Assembly (NCBI GenBank): GCA_018267575.1
Contig: JAFDYF010000068.1
Span: forward strand, 1-64,000
Direction: 5' to 3'
Length of the DNA: 64,000 nucleotides
Source: Bacteroidota bacterium
GTDB lineage: Bacteria > Bacteroidota > Bacteroidia > Chitinophagales > Chitinophagaceae
A model generated the notes under the pieces. That model was not told the DNA's origin. It did not search any database and worked only from the letters and a program-made list of their open reading frames with translations. Both the position numbers and the translations under genes were made by a program. Of the stretch, positions 7,626 to 16,166 are shown in pieces. Positions within the stretch are counted from its first letter, which is position 1. Each line of letters begins with the position of its first letter.

Positions 7626-10109
7626 ATGAAAAAACTGCCCCTCTCTTTGATTGCGCTGTTATTTTGTTTTGCCATTACAGCGCAAACGGCACAAAACAAA
7701 AAGGATGAATCCTGGAAAAAAATTTACAGAGCTTCCGCCACAAAATTCAACGATCTGGTCCATACCAAGCTGGATGTAAAGTTCAGTTTTGATTCTTCCT
7801 ACCTCTACGGAAAAGCATGGATCACTTTAAAACCCCATTTTTATCCTACCGATTCCTTATCGCTGGATGCAAAAGGAATGGATATCCATAAGGTCGAAAT
7901 CGTAAAAAAAGGCAAATACCTACCCTTGAAATACGACTATGACAGTATGATCCTCAAAGTGCATCTTGATAAAATGTATAAAGGTGGCGAATCCTATACT
8001 GTTTTTATTGATTACACTAGTAAGCCCAATGACCTGAAGGTACAAGGCAGCGCAGCTATAACGGATGCAAAGGGTTTGTATTTTATAAACCCCAAAGGAG
8101 AAGAGAAAGATAAGCCTACCGAAATTTGGACACAGGGCGAAACCGAATCCAATTCTGTTTGGTTCCCCACTATTGATAAGCCCGACCAAAAATCAACGGA
8201 AGAGATTATTATGACGGTGCCCAATAAATATGTAACCCTTTCCAACGGGGCGTTGATCAGCCAAAAGAAAAACCCCAATGGCACCCGTACCGATTACTGG
8301 AAAATGGACCTGCCACATGCACCTTATCTTTTTTTCATGGGTGTGGGTGAGTATGCCATCATCAAAGACCATTACAAGAAAAAAGAGGTGAACTATTATG
8401 TGGAGAAAGAATATGCCCCGGTGGCCAGACGGATTTTTGGGCATACCCCAGAAATGATGGCTTTCTATTCCCGCATCACCGGTGTCGACTATGTGTGGAA
8501 CAAATATTCGCAGATTGTGGGAAGGGATTATGTGAGCGGTGCAATGGAAAATACGACCGCAACCCTCCATCAGGAAAGCGCCCAACAGGATGCAAGGGAA
8601 TTGGTGGATGGCAATGCCTGGGAAGATGTAATCGCCCATGAACTTTTCCACCATTGGTTTGGGGACTTGGTAACTACGGAAAGCTGGAGCAATATCACCC
8701 TCAACGAATCTTTTGCTGATTATAGTGAGACTTTATGGAACGAATACAAATACGGAAAGGACGCTGGTGATGCCACCAACTATGCAGGACTGGAAGCCTA
8801 TTTGAGAGACCCTTCAAATAAGAGCAAAGACTTGGTACGATTTTATTATAAGGATAAAGAAGATGTTTTTGATGCGGTAAGCTATTCAAAGGGTGGTCGC
8901 ATCCTGCATATGCTGCGCAATTATGTAGGAGACAGTGCTTTTTTCAAATCGCTGAACCTATACTTGACCACCCTTAAATTTAAAACAGCCGAAGCACATA
9001 ACCTTCGCTTGGCTTTTGAAGAAGTGACCGGGCAGGACCTGAACTGGTTTTGGAACCAATGGTATTTTGGCAGCGGCAACCCCAAGCTTAAAATTGATTA
9101 CCTGTACAATGATGACAACCACAACGTAAAAGTGATTGTTGAGCAAACCCAGGGTGGCGATAAAATTTTCAAACTGCCAATGGCCATTGATATTTATGAC
9201 GGTGCCTCAAAACAAAGACATTGGGTATGGGCCGAAAATAAAGTGGACACGTTTAGTTTTGCCTATGTAAACAGGCCTACACTTATCAATGTGGATGGCG
9301 ATAAAGTACTGCTTTGCGAAAAAACAGACAACAAAACAATCGATAATTTTATTGAGCAATACAAACATGCGGGGCTTTATATGGACAGACGCGAGGCTAT
9401 CGTGTATTGTGCCACCAAACAGGATGACCCCAAAGCAATCGGCTTGCTCAAAATGGCATTGATGGACCGCTTTGACCGCCTTCGAATATTGACACTCGAA
9501 AAACTGAACCTTCAAAAAGATAGTGTTAAAAATGAAGTGGAGCCCATTATCGTGAATATGGCGGGCAGCGACCCCAAATCATTGGTGCGAGCAAAGGCCA
9601 TTGAGCTATTGGGGAAATTTGAAAAAACAGCTTATGAGCCAATTTTTGTAAAAGCCTTGGACGATTCTTCTTATACTGTAGCAGGTGCTGGGCTGGAAGC
9701 TTTGGCATTGATCGATACCAGTGCCGCCATGACTGCCGTGAAGCGTTTGGTAAAATACCCTGCAAAAGGCAAGCTCAACGAAGCCATTGCCAATGTGCTG
9801 ATCAAATTGGGCGATGAGAGTAATTTTGATATGATTGCAAACGATTTTGACAAGATGCCCCTTTCCGACCAGAAGTTCGAGTTCCTACAATCTTTTGCGG
9901 ACCTGCTCAAAAAAGTACAGAATACCGACAACCTAAAAAGAGGGGTTGACCTGATTGTTAAATTCCGTGAATCCATTCCGCAAGCTTATAAAAAGCAAAC
10001 CGACCTCTATATCAACAATGCCATTCTTAGGCAAATTGCAGATAGGAAGGATGGTGAAGGGCTGACCGACCAATATGATTATATCAAATCAAAACTTCCT
10101 TCGAAGTAA
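7626..10109 (+). CDS. Secreted M1-family aminopeptidase with C-terminal HEAT-like repeats
   Basis: The 827-residue protein has a signal peptide ending near ITAQ. The M1 hallmarks are GAMEN (substrate N-terminus binding) and HELFHHWFGD with E361 nineteen residues after H342, giving the canonical HExxH-18-E zinc site. An N-terminal beta-sandwich of about 200 residues precedes the catalytic domain. From about residue 560 the sequence becomes helical repeats (DPKSLVRAKAIELLGKFE and similar), resembling HEAT repeats. It probably trims N-terminal residues of peptides in the periplasm or at the cell surface. It has its own promoter candidate and a strong terminator downstream. Confidence 0.92.
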   Translation: MKKLPLSLIALLFCFAITAQTAQNKKDESWKKIYRASATKFNDLVHTKLDVKFSFDSSYLYGKAWITLKPHFYPTDSLSLDAKGMDIHKVEIVKKGKYLPLKYDYDSMILKVHLDKMYKGGESYTVFIDYTSKPNDLKVQGSAAITDAKGLYFINPKGEEKDKPTEIWTQGETESNSVWFPTIDKPDQKSTEEIIMTVPNKYVTLSNGALISQKKNPNGTRTDYWKMDLPHAPYLFFMGVGEYAIIKDHYKKKEVNYYVEKEYAPVARRIFGHTPEMMAFYSRITGVDYVWNKYSQIVGRDYVSGAMENTTATLHQESAQQDARELVDGNAWEDVIAHELFHHWFGDLVTTESWSNITLNESFADYSETLWNEYKYGKDAGDATNYAGLEAYLRDPSNKSKDLVRFYYKDKEDVFDAVSYSKGGRILHMLRNYVGDSAFFKSLNLYLTTLKFKTAEAHNLRLAFEEVTGQDLNWFWNQWYFGSGNPKLKIDYLYNDDNHNVKVIVEQTQGGDKIFKLPMAIDIYDGASKQRHWVWAENKVDTFSFAYVNRPTLINVDGDKVLLCEKTDNKTIDNFIEQYKHAGLYMDRREAIVYCATKQDDPKAIGLLKMALMDRFDRLRILTLEKLNLQKDSVKNEVEPIIVNMAGSDPKSLVRAKAIELLGKFEKTAYEPIFVKALDDSSYTVAGAGLEALALIDTSAAMTAVKRLVKYPAKGKLNEAIANVLIKLGDESNFDMIANDFDKMPLSDQKFEFLQSFADLLKKVQNTDNLKRGVDLIVKFRESIPQAYKKQTDLYINNAILRQIADRKDGEGLTDQYDYIKSKLPSK

Positions 10110-10153
10110 GTTGAATAGTTGATTTTGTGGAATTGGGAATAAGGAATTAGACT

Positions 10154-10196
10154 AAAAGGAAGAAGCTACCAAACAATCTGGTAGCTTCTTCCTTTT
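10154..10196. terminator. Rho-independent terminator with perfect 18-bp stem
   Basis: AAAAGGAAGAAGCTACCA is followed by a 7-nt loop and its exact reverse complement, ending in TTTT. It lies 45 bases after the M1 peptidase stop. The A/T tails on both sides could let it work in either direction. Confidence 0.85.
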
Positions 10197-10331
10197 AATA
10201 TTATATGTGATGATTGCGAATTAAAGTTTAAACATTTCAACTGGTATATATGCATCCTGACAAAAAGTAAAGAACTTGATTTGAATCAATCTATTATTAT
10301 CATAAATTTATTGGACAGAAAATAAAAAACA

Positions 10332-10544
10332 GTGCTAAAACTTTATAAGGATAATGCCTTAACTAGAATGCAACTATCAAAGAGGGCTAAGAAGAAAATA
10401 CCCCTTTATGAGAACAAAAATGATAGTTCCGTAAAAGTTCCATTCCTAGATGTCCGCACAAATCAAATTAGATACCTAAAGTTTTACAATCTTAGCGGCT
10501 ATCTAGGAAATGGAGAATGGACGTTTGTAGAGATTGTGGATTGA
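10332..10544 (+). CDS. Small hypothetical ORF, possibly a gene remnant
   Basis: A GTG-started frame encodes 70 residues with a Lys-rich start and an aromatic C-terminal half (IRYLKFYNLSGYLGNGEWTF). An in-frame stop nine bases upstream means it cannot extend. No signal peptide or recognised domain is visible, and no ribosome-binding site is evident. It sits in an AT-rich gap with the 39-residue ORF at 10653. It may be a real small protein or the tail of a decayed gene. Confidence 0.35.
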   Translation: MLKLYKDNALTRMQLSKRAKKKIPLYENKNDSSVKVPFLDVRTNQIRYLKFYNLSGYLGNGEWTFVEIVD

Positions 10545-10652
10545 TATTTTAAAATAAACTGCAGCTTTATAGCGAGTGGAATGTGATGCATATTGCTTAA
10601 ATATTGTGCTTAATAATTTGTACCATTTTGTTCTCTTGGAGGAGCATATATT

Positions 10653-10772
10653 ATGAAAGATAATTACAAATCAGCTCCAATGGAAGAATTAACCAACAGT
10701 TATGAAGAGTTTATTAAGGGGCAAGAATTGAACAAAAACAGGAAAAAACAATCCTATCATTATCTAGTGTAA
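10653..10772 (+). CDS. Candidate 39-residue small protein
   Basis: ATG 10653 to TAA 10772 encodes a charged peptide starting MKDNYKSAPMEELTNSYEEF and ending in a basic stretch. A purine-rich GGAGGAG lies 8 bases upstream, which is notable because strong Shine-Dalgarno sites are uncommon in this phylum. The acidic-then-basic layout could suit a small antitoxin-like or regulatory peptide, but no family is recognised and no partner is evident. Confidence 0.35.
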   Translation: MKDNYKSAPMEELTNSYEEFIKGQELNKNRKKQSYHYLV

Positions 10773-10795
10773 AATAATATCATCAATTTCAAAAC

Positions 10796-10845
10796 TTTAC
10801 CCCAACCCCTAATTCCAAATTCCTCAAATCAACCAATCACCTCCT
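10796..10845. repeat. Intergenic AATTCC/TCAAC word repeat
   Basis: This stretch contains AATTCCAAATTCC and TCAACCAATCACC-type words, the inverted forms of words seen at 10131 and 14041 and like those around 19330-19545. It directly follows the stop of the TPM gene on the minus strand. Confidence 0.4.
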
Positions 10846-10852
10846 CAACGAC

Positions 10853-11641
10853 CTACCAAGATCCACCTGCTCCGCCGCCACCGCCACTGCCACCACCGAA
10901 ACCTCCAAATCCGCCACCGCCGCCGCCGCCAGACCAACCGCCACCACCTCCACCAGACCAACCGCCGCCGCCCCGATTGCTAGCCATAGAAGCAATGATC
11001 CAAGGCAACATGCCCGATCTTGTGAAAAGACCACCGCCACCACCACCGCCTCGGGATATCAAAACAATAACAATAATTATGATGATGATGGCACCAATAA
11101 TATCACCTCCCGAAATCGAGTTGTTTCCTTTTCCCCGATCCGCATAGCCGGGCGGGGCTTTGTATTCACCGGCCGCTGCCTTAATGATATCGTTTGCCGC
11201 ATTGTTAAACCCACTATAATAATCCTGGGTTTTGAAATTGGGTACAATATCATTATCGATAATCGCTTTTGCTGTAATATCAGGTATTGACCCTTCCATG
11301 CCATAGCCCGTTGCAATATATACTTTATGGTCCTGGATGGCCGCCAGTATTACAAGACCATTATTCGTCTTTTTATTGCCCACTCCCCAATCACGCAATA
11401 TTTTCAACGCATAATCCTCGATGGGATAATCGCCAATGCTGTTAACAGTAACAATTACGATTTGTACAGAAGTACTATCATCATATGCCACCAATTTCTG
11501 TTCCAGGGACTCTACTTGATCGGCTGTCAAGGCATGGGCAAAATCATTCACCAACCTGGGAGGATTGGGTGCTTTCGGTATATCCTGTGCAAGAGCGCCG
11601 AAAAATAAAAAAACAAACAGTATTGATAAAATCTTCTTCAT
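10853..11641 (-). CDS. TPM-domain membrane protein with Gly-rich tail, YgcG-like
   Basis: ATG at 11639-11641 is chosen because it opens a signal peptide, MKKILSILFVFLFFGALAQ; the longer frame to 11692 adds 17 unlikely residues. Residues about 20-160 form a TPM domain (NDFAHALTADQVESLEQKL, then DWGVGNKKTNNGLVILAA). A hydrophobic helix at about 190-205 (DIIGAIIIIIIVIVLI) and a Gly/Ser/Trp-rich C terminus follow, the standard YgcG-like layout. The family is linked to envelope homeostasis and, in plants, to photosystem repair; the biochemical role here is unclear. It is the third gene of a lemA-TPM-TPM cluster. Confidence 0.88.
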   Translation of the reverse strand: MKKILSILFVFLFFGALAQDIPKAPNPPRLVNDFAHALTADQVESLEQKLVAYDDSTSVQIVIVTVNSIGDYPIEDYALKILRDWGVGNKKTNNGLVILAAIQDHKVYIATGYGMEGSIPDITAKAIIDNDIVPNFKTQDYYSGFNNAANDIIKAAAGEYKAPPGYADRGKGNNSISGGDIIGAIIIIIIVIVLISRGGGGGGGLFTRSGMLPWIIASMASNRGGGGWSGGGGGGWSGGGGGGGFGGFGGGSGGGGGAGGSW

Positions 11642-11681
11642 TGATTCACCTTGATACCAAACTTTACCTTTATCCACTTCG

Positions 11682-12140
11682 CTATCGACCATATACTATA
11701 TCGTCCGGCAGTTCATTTTTGTCATTGCTCCCATCATAAGGGAAATAGCCTGACAAAGTGGCCCCAATCTCCATCACAATTTTTTCCAGCCCGCCCGCAT
11801 AATCGGCCTTGCTGAAATGAGACAGTATCTTTTGCGCTTTTTCGTTCCAAAAAGCATTGCCCACTTTTTCATGTATGCCCTTGTCCCCAAAAATAGCCAT
11901 CTGCCGATCTTTCATCGCCACATAAAGCAATACCCCATTGCGCTGCTCTGTACTATCCATTTTTAATTTAAAAAAGGCTTCAGCGGCCCTATCTAAAGGG
12001 TCCACAAAACGGCAATGGCTTTCCACAAACACCCGTATCTCGCCGCTCGTCTGCTTTTCCGATGCAGCAATGGCATTTACGATGCGCTGTTCATCAGCAT
12101 GATTAAAAAAATGCTTTGGCTTAAAAAGAAAAAACTTCAA
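11682..12140 (-). CDS. TPM-domain protein without a signal peptide
   Basis: The 152-residue protein is essentially a stand-alone TPM domain. It starts with a short FNHADEQRIVNAIAASEKQT helix, then GEIRVFVES, RNGVLLYVAMKDRQMAIFGD and a helical C-terminal part. No export signal or membrane segment is visible. It begins 18 bases after lemA ends and is followed 40 bases later by the second TPM gene, so the three are very probably one operon. Pairing a short and a long TPM protein with LemA is a recurrent Bacteroidota arrangement. Confidence 0.88.
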   Translation of the reverse strand: MKFFLFKPKHFFNHADEQRIVNAIAASEKQTSGEIRVFVESHCRFVDPLDRAAEAFFKLKMDSTEQRNGVLLYVAMKDRQMAIFGDKGIHEKVGNAFWNEKAQKILSHFSKADYAGGLEKIVMEIGATLSGYFPYDGSNDKNELPDDIVYGR

Positions 12141-12158
12141 TCGCTGTATTTTGAATGA

Positions 12159-12764
12159 TTACTTAAATTCAACATTCGGCGCTTTATCAGCACCAGGATC
12201 TGATTGGAAATAACCTTTCACTGGGAATTTCATGAAGCCTGCATATATGTTATTTGGGAACTGGCGCACGTAAGAATTGAATTCCTGTACCGCCCCATTG
12301 AAATCATTTCTTGCTACCTTGATCCTGTTTTCAGTTCCTTCCAATTGTGTTTGAAGGTCCCTAAAATTTTGTGTGGCTTTGAGGTCGGGATAACTTTCCA
12401 CTACAGCCAGCAATTTACCGAGCGCACCGCTTAATTGTCCTTGCGCTGCTTGGAACTCCGCAATTTTTTCAGGTGAAAGATCATTGGCATTTACCTGTAC
12501 TTGGGTTGCCTTTGCCCTTGCATTGATCACATCAATCAAGGTTTGTTGTTCGAAATTGGCAGCCCCTTTCACTGTATTTACCAGATTGGGGATCAAATCC
12601 GTCCTACGCTGATATTCACTCTGCACATTTCCCCATTTCCCTTTTACATTTTCATCCATCTGTACTGCTTTCTTTTGAAAGCTAATAGCGCCACAGCCAC
12701 CGCAGCCAACGACCAATAATATAAAGCCTAGAATAATATACAATGCTAATTTTGATGTGCTCAT
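12159..12764 (-). CDS. lemA: LemA family protein
   Basis: The 201-residue protein has one N-terminal membrane helix (LALYIILGFILLVVGCGGCG) and a long helical body. The conserved LemA features are KWGNVQSEYQRRTDLIPNLV, VKGAANFEQQTL, FRDLQTQLEGTENRI and ARNDFNGAVQEFN. LemA proteins are membrane-anchored helical bundles of unproven biochemical role, usually encoded beside TPM-domain proteins as here. A TAAATTCG sequence about 25 bases before the start is a weak match to the -7 promoter consensus. It is the first gene of the operon. Confidence 0.92.
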   Translation of the reverse strand: MSTSKLALYIILGFILLVVGCGGCGAISFQKKAVQMDENVKGKWGNVQSEYQRRTDLIPNLVNTVKGAANFEQQTLIDVINARAKATQVQVNANDLSPEKIAEFQAAQGQLSGALGKLLAVVESYPDLKATQNFRDLQTQLEGTENRIKVARNDFNGAVQEFNSYVRQFPNNIYAGFMKFPVKGYFQSDPGADKAPNVEFK

Positions 12765-12879
12765 ATAAAAAAAGGTTTTTTATGAATGAACGAATTTAGC
12801 ATTTTTGCCCATCCAGCAAATATATTTTATACCAAGGGCAAACAATCAGGGAAACTAGTGAATGTACCTTTCATTTATT

Positions 12880-13005
12880 TAAACTAACATCCCACAGCTT
12901 AGACCTTATATCTTTTACCTTCCACTCCTAACTCCAGACTTACGACTGGCCCCACCTTACACCCTACACCTCAAACCCTACACCTTTCCCCATCCTCCCT
13001 AACTT
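12880..13005. repeat. Intergenic ACCCTACACC word repeat
   Basis: The gap upstream of the MDR oxidoreductase gene contains degenerate words of roughly 10 bases. These include CTCCTAACTCCAGACTTACG and then ACACCCTACACC and AAACCCTACACC. The style matches the word blocks at 14.1, 16.3 and 19.3 kb. The reverse forms (GGTGTAGGGT, GGGTATAAGG) appear at about 14088 and 19155-19195. No open frame was found here. Confidence 0.5.
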
Positions 13006-13011
13006 TGCCTT

Positions 13012-14016
13012 ATGAAAGCCTTAGTACTACACAACAAAAAAGAAACACTTCGATTATCCGAGGTTCCCTCTCCCATTGCGATGCAAGATGAAGTGATTGT
13101 TAAAATAAAGGCCGCAGCGCTCAACCACCGTGATGTATGGATACAGAAAGGCCAATATGCCGGTTTGAAATACCCCTGCATATTGGGATCGGATGGAACA
13201 GGCATGGTAATGGCGACCGGGTCTAACGGTGATGCACATTGGATTGGGAAAGAAGTGATCATCAACCCGAGCATGTTTTGGGGAGAGGACGAATCGCACC
13301 AACACCCAGAAAAATTCAAGATATTAGGACTGCCAGAAGATGGTTGTATGGCTGAATATGTGAAAGTGCCAGCCCAAAGCCTTGAACCAAAACCCACCCA
13401 TTTATCATTTGAAGAAGCGGCTGCTTTGCCACTGGCAGGCCTAACCGCTTTTCGTGCCTTGTTCAAAAGGGCCGCATTAAAAGAAGGGGAAAAATTGCTG
13501 ATTACCGGCATTGGCGGGGGCGTAGCTCTTTTTGCCCTGCAATATGCCATAGCAGCAAAAGCACAGATCTATGTTACATCTGGTGATGATGAAAAAATAA
13601 GCAAGGCCATCCACTTGGGAGCAGTGTCGGGAGTGAACTACAAAAAAATTGATTGGGTTGACCAACTAAAAAAAGAAGCCGATGCCTTTGACGTAATCAT
13701 CGATGGTGCTGCTGGTGATGGGCTGAACGATCTCTTCGACCTGGCCAAGCCCGCCGGAAGGATTGTGGTGTATGGCGCTACCCAAGGCAATCCGTCCAAT
13801 ATTATTGCTCGCCGCATTTTCTGGAAACAATTGAACCTACTCGGCTCCACCATGGGCAGTCCCTCCGATTTTAATGAAATGATCAAGTTTGTCAACCATC
13901 ATAAAATAAAACCGATTGTTGACAAAGTGTTTCCCTTCAATGAGGGAGAATTGGCCATGCAGCGGATGGAAGAGGGAAAACAGTTTGGGAAGATTGTGAT
14001 TAGGGTTGGGGAGTGA
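13012..14016 (+). CDS. MDR-superfamily alcohol dehydrogenase/quinone oxidoreductase
   Basis: The 334-residue protein has the GroES-like N-terminal fold (AAALNHRDVWIQKG, LGSDGTGMV) and a Rossmann domain with GIGGGVALFALQYA for NAD(P)H. The long PSMFWGEDESHQHPEKFKIL insert keeps no four-cysteine structural zinc cluster. LPLAGLTAFRALF is typical of the zinc-dependent-like ADH/quinone reductase branch. It probably reduces or oxidises a small carbonyl or quinone in the cytoplasm. It is monocistronic: a word repeat lies upstream and a composite repeat downstream. Confidence 0.85.
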   Translation: MKALVLHNKKETLRLSEVPSPIAMQDEVIVKIKAAALNHRDVWIQKGQYAGLKYPCILGSDGTGMVMATGSNGDAHWIGKEVIINPSMFWGEDESHQHPEKFKILGLPEDGCMAEYVKVPAQSLEPKPTHLSFEEAAALPLAGLTAFRALFKRAALKEGEKLLITGIGGGVALFALQYAIAAKAQIYVTSGDDEKISKAIHLGAVSGVNYKKIDWVDQLKKEADAFDVIIDGAAGDGLNDLFDLAKPAGRIVVYGATQGNPSNIIARRIFWKQLNLLGSTMGSPSDFNEMIKFVNHHKIKPIVDKVFPFNEGELAMQRMEEGKQFGKIVIRVGE

Positions 14017-14109
14017 GGGGAAAGGGGTTTAGGAATTAGTAATTGGGAATTGGGAATTAGGGGGCTTTCAGTGTTTAGCCTTATTTAAGGTGTAGGGTTT
14101 ATGGAGAAA

Positions 14110-14385
14110 GCTTGAAGCTAAAAGCTATCAGCTATGAACAATGAACTAAAGACTCCCGACTAAGAACTCAAGACTCTCGACTCTATTCTTTGCGCCCTTT
14201 GCGTGAAACAAAAATAACCGCAGAGACAGGGAGACGGGGAGTTGGTTGGTTGATTTGAGAAATTGCGGCAGCATTTAGCATCAAGCTTTAAGCGTTCAGC
14301 ATTCAGCAATACTTATGACTAAAGACTCCAGACTCAGCTTTGCACTCTTTGCATGAAATTTAAAACTTTGGAAAAGTTGAAGATC
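14110..14385 (+). repeat. Composite intergenic word-block element, copy 1
   Basis: The order is AGCTAAAAGCTATCAGC-type words, GACTAAGAACTC-type words, CTTTGCGCCCTTTGCG words, and then a core through CAGAGACAGGGAGACGG. The core (14188-14241) matches copy 2 at 16366-16419 in 52 of 54 positions. A second, shorter round follows: TTTAGCATCAAGC at 14274, GACTAAAGACTCC, CTTTGCACTCTTTGC, then TGAAATTTAAAACTTTGG. It fills the gap between two convergent genes. I saw no ORF and no transposase. Confidence 0.75.
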
Positions 14386-14396
14386 ATGATATCGTC

Positions 14397-15776
14397 TTAA
14401 CGTCGCTTGTTGACATACTCCTGTTGATAATAACTGGATGTACAAAGATCTATTTGATAATAGTGCTTGCCGTAGTTTAATGCATTTTTTGCAAGTTTGC
14501 TTTCCCAAAAAAGTGCAAAATCAGTCGGACTATACTTGCTTAATTGGGCATTAGAAATCCTTTTCCCATCTAACCAAACCCCATATTTTTTTGAGTCAGC
14601 CCAAGCTCGTAGCTGCGCTGTGGTAGGAGATCTTTTTGCGGGAGGTGTAGAAAGTCTAATAAACATCATCCCTACTGTTTTATTTCTGACACTTCTTTGC
14701 TCTTCATTCATTTGAGAATAGAGATATGCCATCCGACCAATATTACATTTGGCCATGCTAAAAGCTTGTATTTTCTTTCCGTCTTTCCGGGTTTCAATGC
14801 TAGTCATTTTGTTTATTGTGGAATCATATTCATCAAGTAATGCTTTTGATGCACCTGAGCCAGCTAAGGACTTTTGTTGCACGGGTATTGTATCTTTCGA
14901 AGCTTCTTGCGCATAGGTGCGAGAGGCAAAAACAATGACCACGAACCCAATAAAGAGCATACTAGAAAAACCTTTTATACTGGCTATTCTTGTGTTGGTT
15001 GATTTTGTAAGCATGAGCATTCGTTTTTTTGTTATTAAATAGTTGAATCGGCTTGTCATGGGTATACCATTTTTACAACCCGCTACTTCAATCAACAACT
15101 GCTGGTATTTTGCAATATTATTACTGGAAGCTATCACGGCATCATCCGCCAAAAACTCATGGTTCAATTGGATAGCCCTACGATATAAAGACCAACAGGG
15201 GTTAAACCAGAAAAATACTTGAACCAACTCTATCAAAAGCACATCATAGCTGTGTTTTTGTCGGATATGTGCCGACTCATGCCATAAAATTTCATTTTCA
15301 ATCCCTCTGGAATAATCTTCTTTGTTTAAAAAAATATAATTCAAAAAACTATGTGCAACATGATTTGAATCAATCAAAATCAATTTTGCAATTCCAAAGC
15401 GTATTTTCGAAGCATGCAAAACCTTTTTAACAATAGTTTTTAGATTTATCAAAAAACGAAGTAGAAAAAAGGATGTGATCAGAAAATAGATGATATATGG
15501 AATGTTAGAAAAATTGCTAGCCGCAGTTTCAGAAACTTTATATGAATCAATATGCTGAGTCCCCGTCAAAGGCACTTGCATAAACACATTTTCAACAGAT
15601 CCAATTACAGGGGATGCTGTTTTGAATTCTAATATGGGGGCAATAAAAGAAAGTACAATGCAGGACAAAAGGTAAAATCGATTGAATACATGCATCTTTT
15701 CCTTTTCAAGCAATATTTTATAGATTGCCAGAAACAAGGCTGAGCAAATGATTGTTTTGATAAGATATACTATCAT
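14397..15776 (-). CDS. BlaR1/MecR1-like M56 membrane peptidase sensor
   Basis: The 459-residue protein has four hydrophobic helices in its first ~300 residues around an M56 zinc-protease site, H166-E-S-A-H170 in WHESAHIRQKH. HEFLADDAV downstream is also conserved in the family. After the last helix (near 290) comes an extracytoplasmic region of ~165 residues ending in GVWLDGKRISNAQLSKYSP and LNYGKHYYQIDL. That region is not a penicillin-binding sensor domain, so the signal is probably not a beta-lactam. By analogy with BlaR1, signal binding would activate proteolysis that relieves BlaI-type repression. It overlaps the regulator gene by 4 nt. Confidence 0.88.
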   Translation of the reverse strand: MIVYLIKTIICSALFLAIYKILLEKEKMHVFNRFYLLSCIVLSFIAPILEFKTASPVIGSVENVFMQVPLTGTQHIDSYKVSETAASNFSNIPYIIYFLITSFFLLRFLINLKTIVKKVLHASKIRFGIAKLILIDSNHVAHSFLNYIFLNKEDYSRGIENEILWHESAHIRQKHSYDVLLIELVQVFFWFNPCWSLYRRAIQLNHEFLADDAVIASSNNIAKYQQLLIEVAGCKNGIPMTSRFNYLITKKRMLMLTKSTNTRIASIKGFSSMLFIGFVVIVFASRTYAQEASKDTIPVQQKSLAGSGASKALLDEYDSTINKMTSIETRKDGKKIQAFSMAKCNIGRMAYLYSQMNEEQRSVRNKTVGMMFIRLSTPPAKRSPTTAQLRAWADSKKYGVWLDGKRISNAQLSKYSPTDFALFWESKLAKNALNYGKHYYQIDLCTSSYYQQEYVNKRR

Positions 15777-16144
15777 TTTTTCTTCTTTTTAATTTCTTGG
15801 TCAACTATTTTTTTAAGATCTTCCAATTCCTCCATGCTCAAGTTGGTAGTGGTCGTAAAAAATGAAGCAAATTGCGCTGGCGAATTATTGAAGTAGTTTT
15901 TGATAATTCCTTTCACATGTTTTGAAAAATAATCGCTCTTTTTTACAAGTGGGTAATACTGCCTTGAATTCCCAAATAAGGTATATGCTACAAAACCCTT
16001 ATCCTGCATCCTTTTCAACAAGGTAGCAATGGTGGTGGCGGCGGGTTTTGGCTCGGGAAAACTTTCAATCAAGTCTTTCATAAAAACCTTCCCTTGTTTC
16101 CATATCAGCTCCATTATTTGCTCTTCTGACTTTGACAATTGCAT
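15773..16144 (-). CDS. BlaI/MecI/CopY-family transcriptional repressor
   Basis: The 123-residue protein has the winged-helix DNA-binding fold of BlaI. LSKSEEQIMELIWKQGK is the first helix, PKPAATTIATLLKRMQDKGF holds the recognition helix, and RQYYPLVKKSDY forms the wing. A helical dimerisation tail ends in a poly-Lys stretch. It is the first gene of a two-gene operon with the M56 peptidase. A TACA/TGTA palindrome on its own promoter suggests autorepression. Confidence 0.92.
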   Translation of the reverse strand: MQLSKSEEQIMELIWKQGKVFMKDLIESFPEPKPAATTIATLLKRMQDKGFVAYTLFGNSRQYYPLVKKSDYFSKHVKGIIKNYFNNSPAQFASFFTTTTNLSMEELEDLKKIVDQEIKKKKK

Positions 16145-16166
16145 TGTTCTATGTTTATGTACTTTG

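Noticed and set aside
8193..8654. 153-codon minus-strand ORF inside the M1 peptidase gene
   Set aside because: It lies antisense to the catalytic domain, which is strongly conserved; no start or domain supports it.
10858..11060. GC-rich CCGCCACC tandem pattern near 10.9 kb as a DNA repeat element
   Set aside because: It is explained by the Gly/Ser/Trp-rich C terminus of the TPM protein read on the minus strand.
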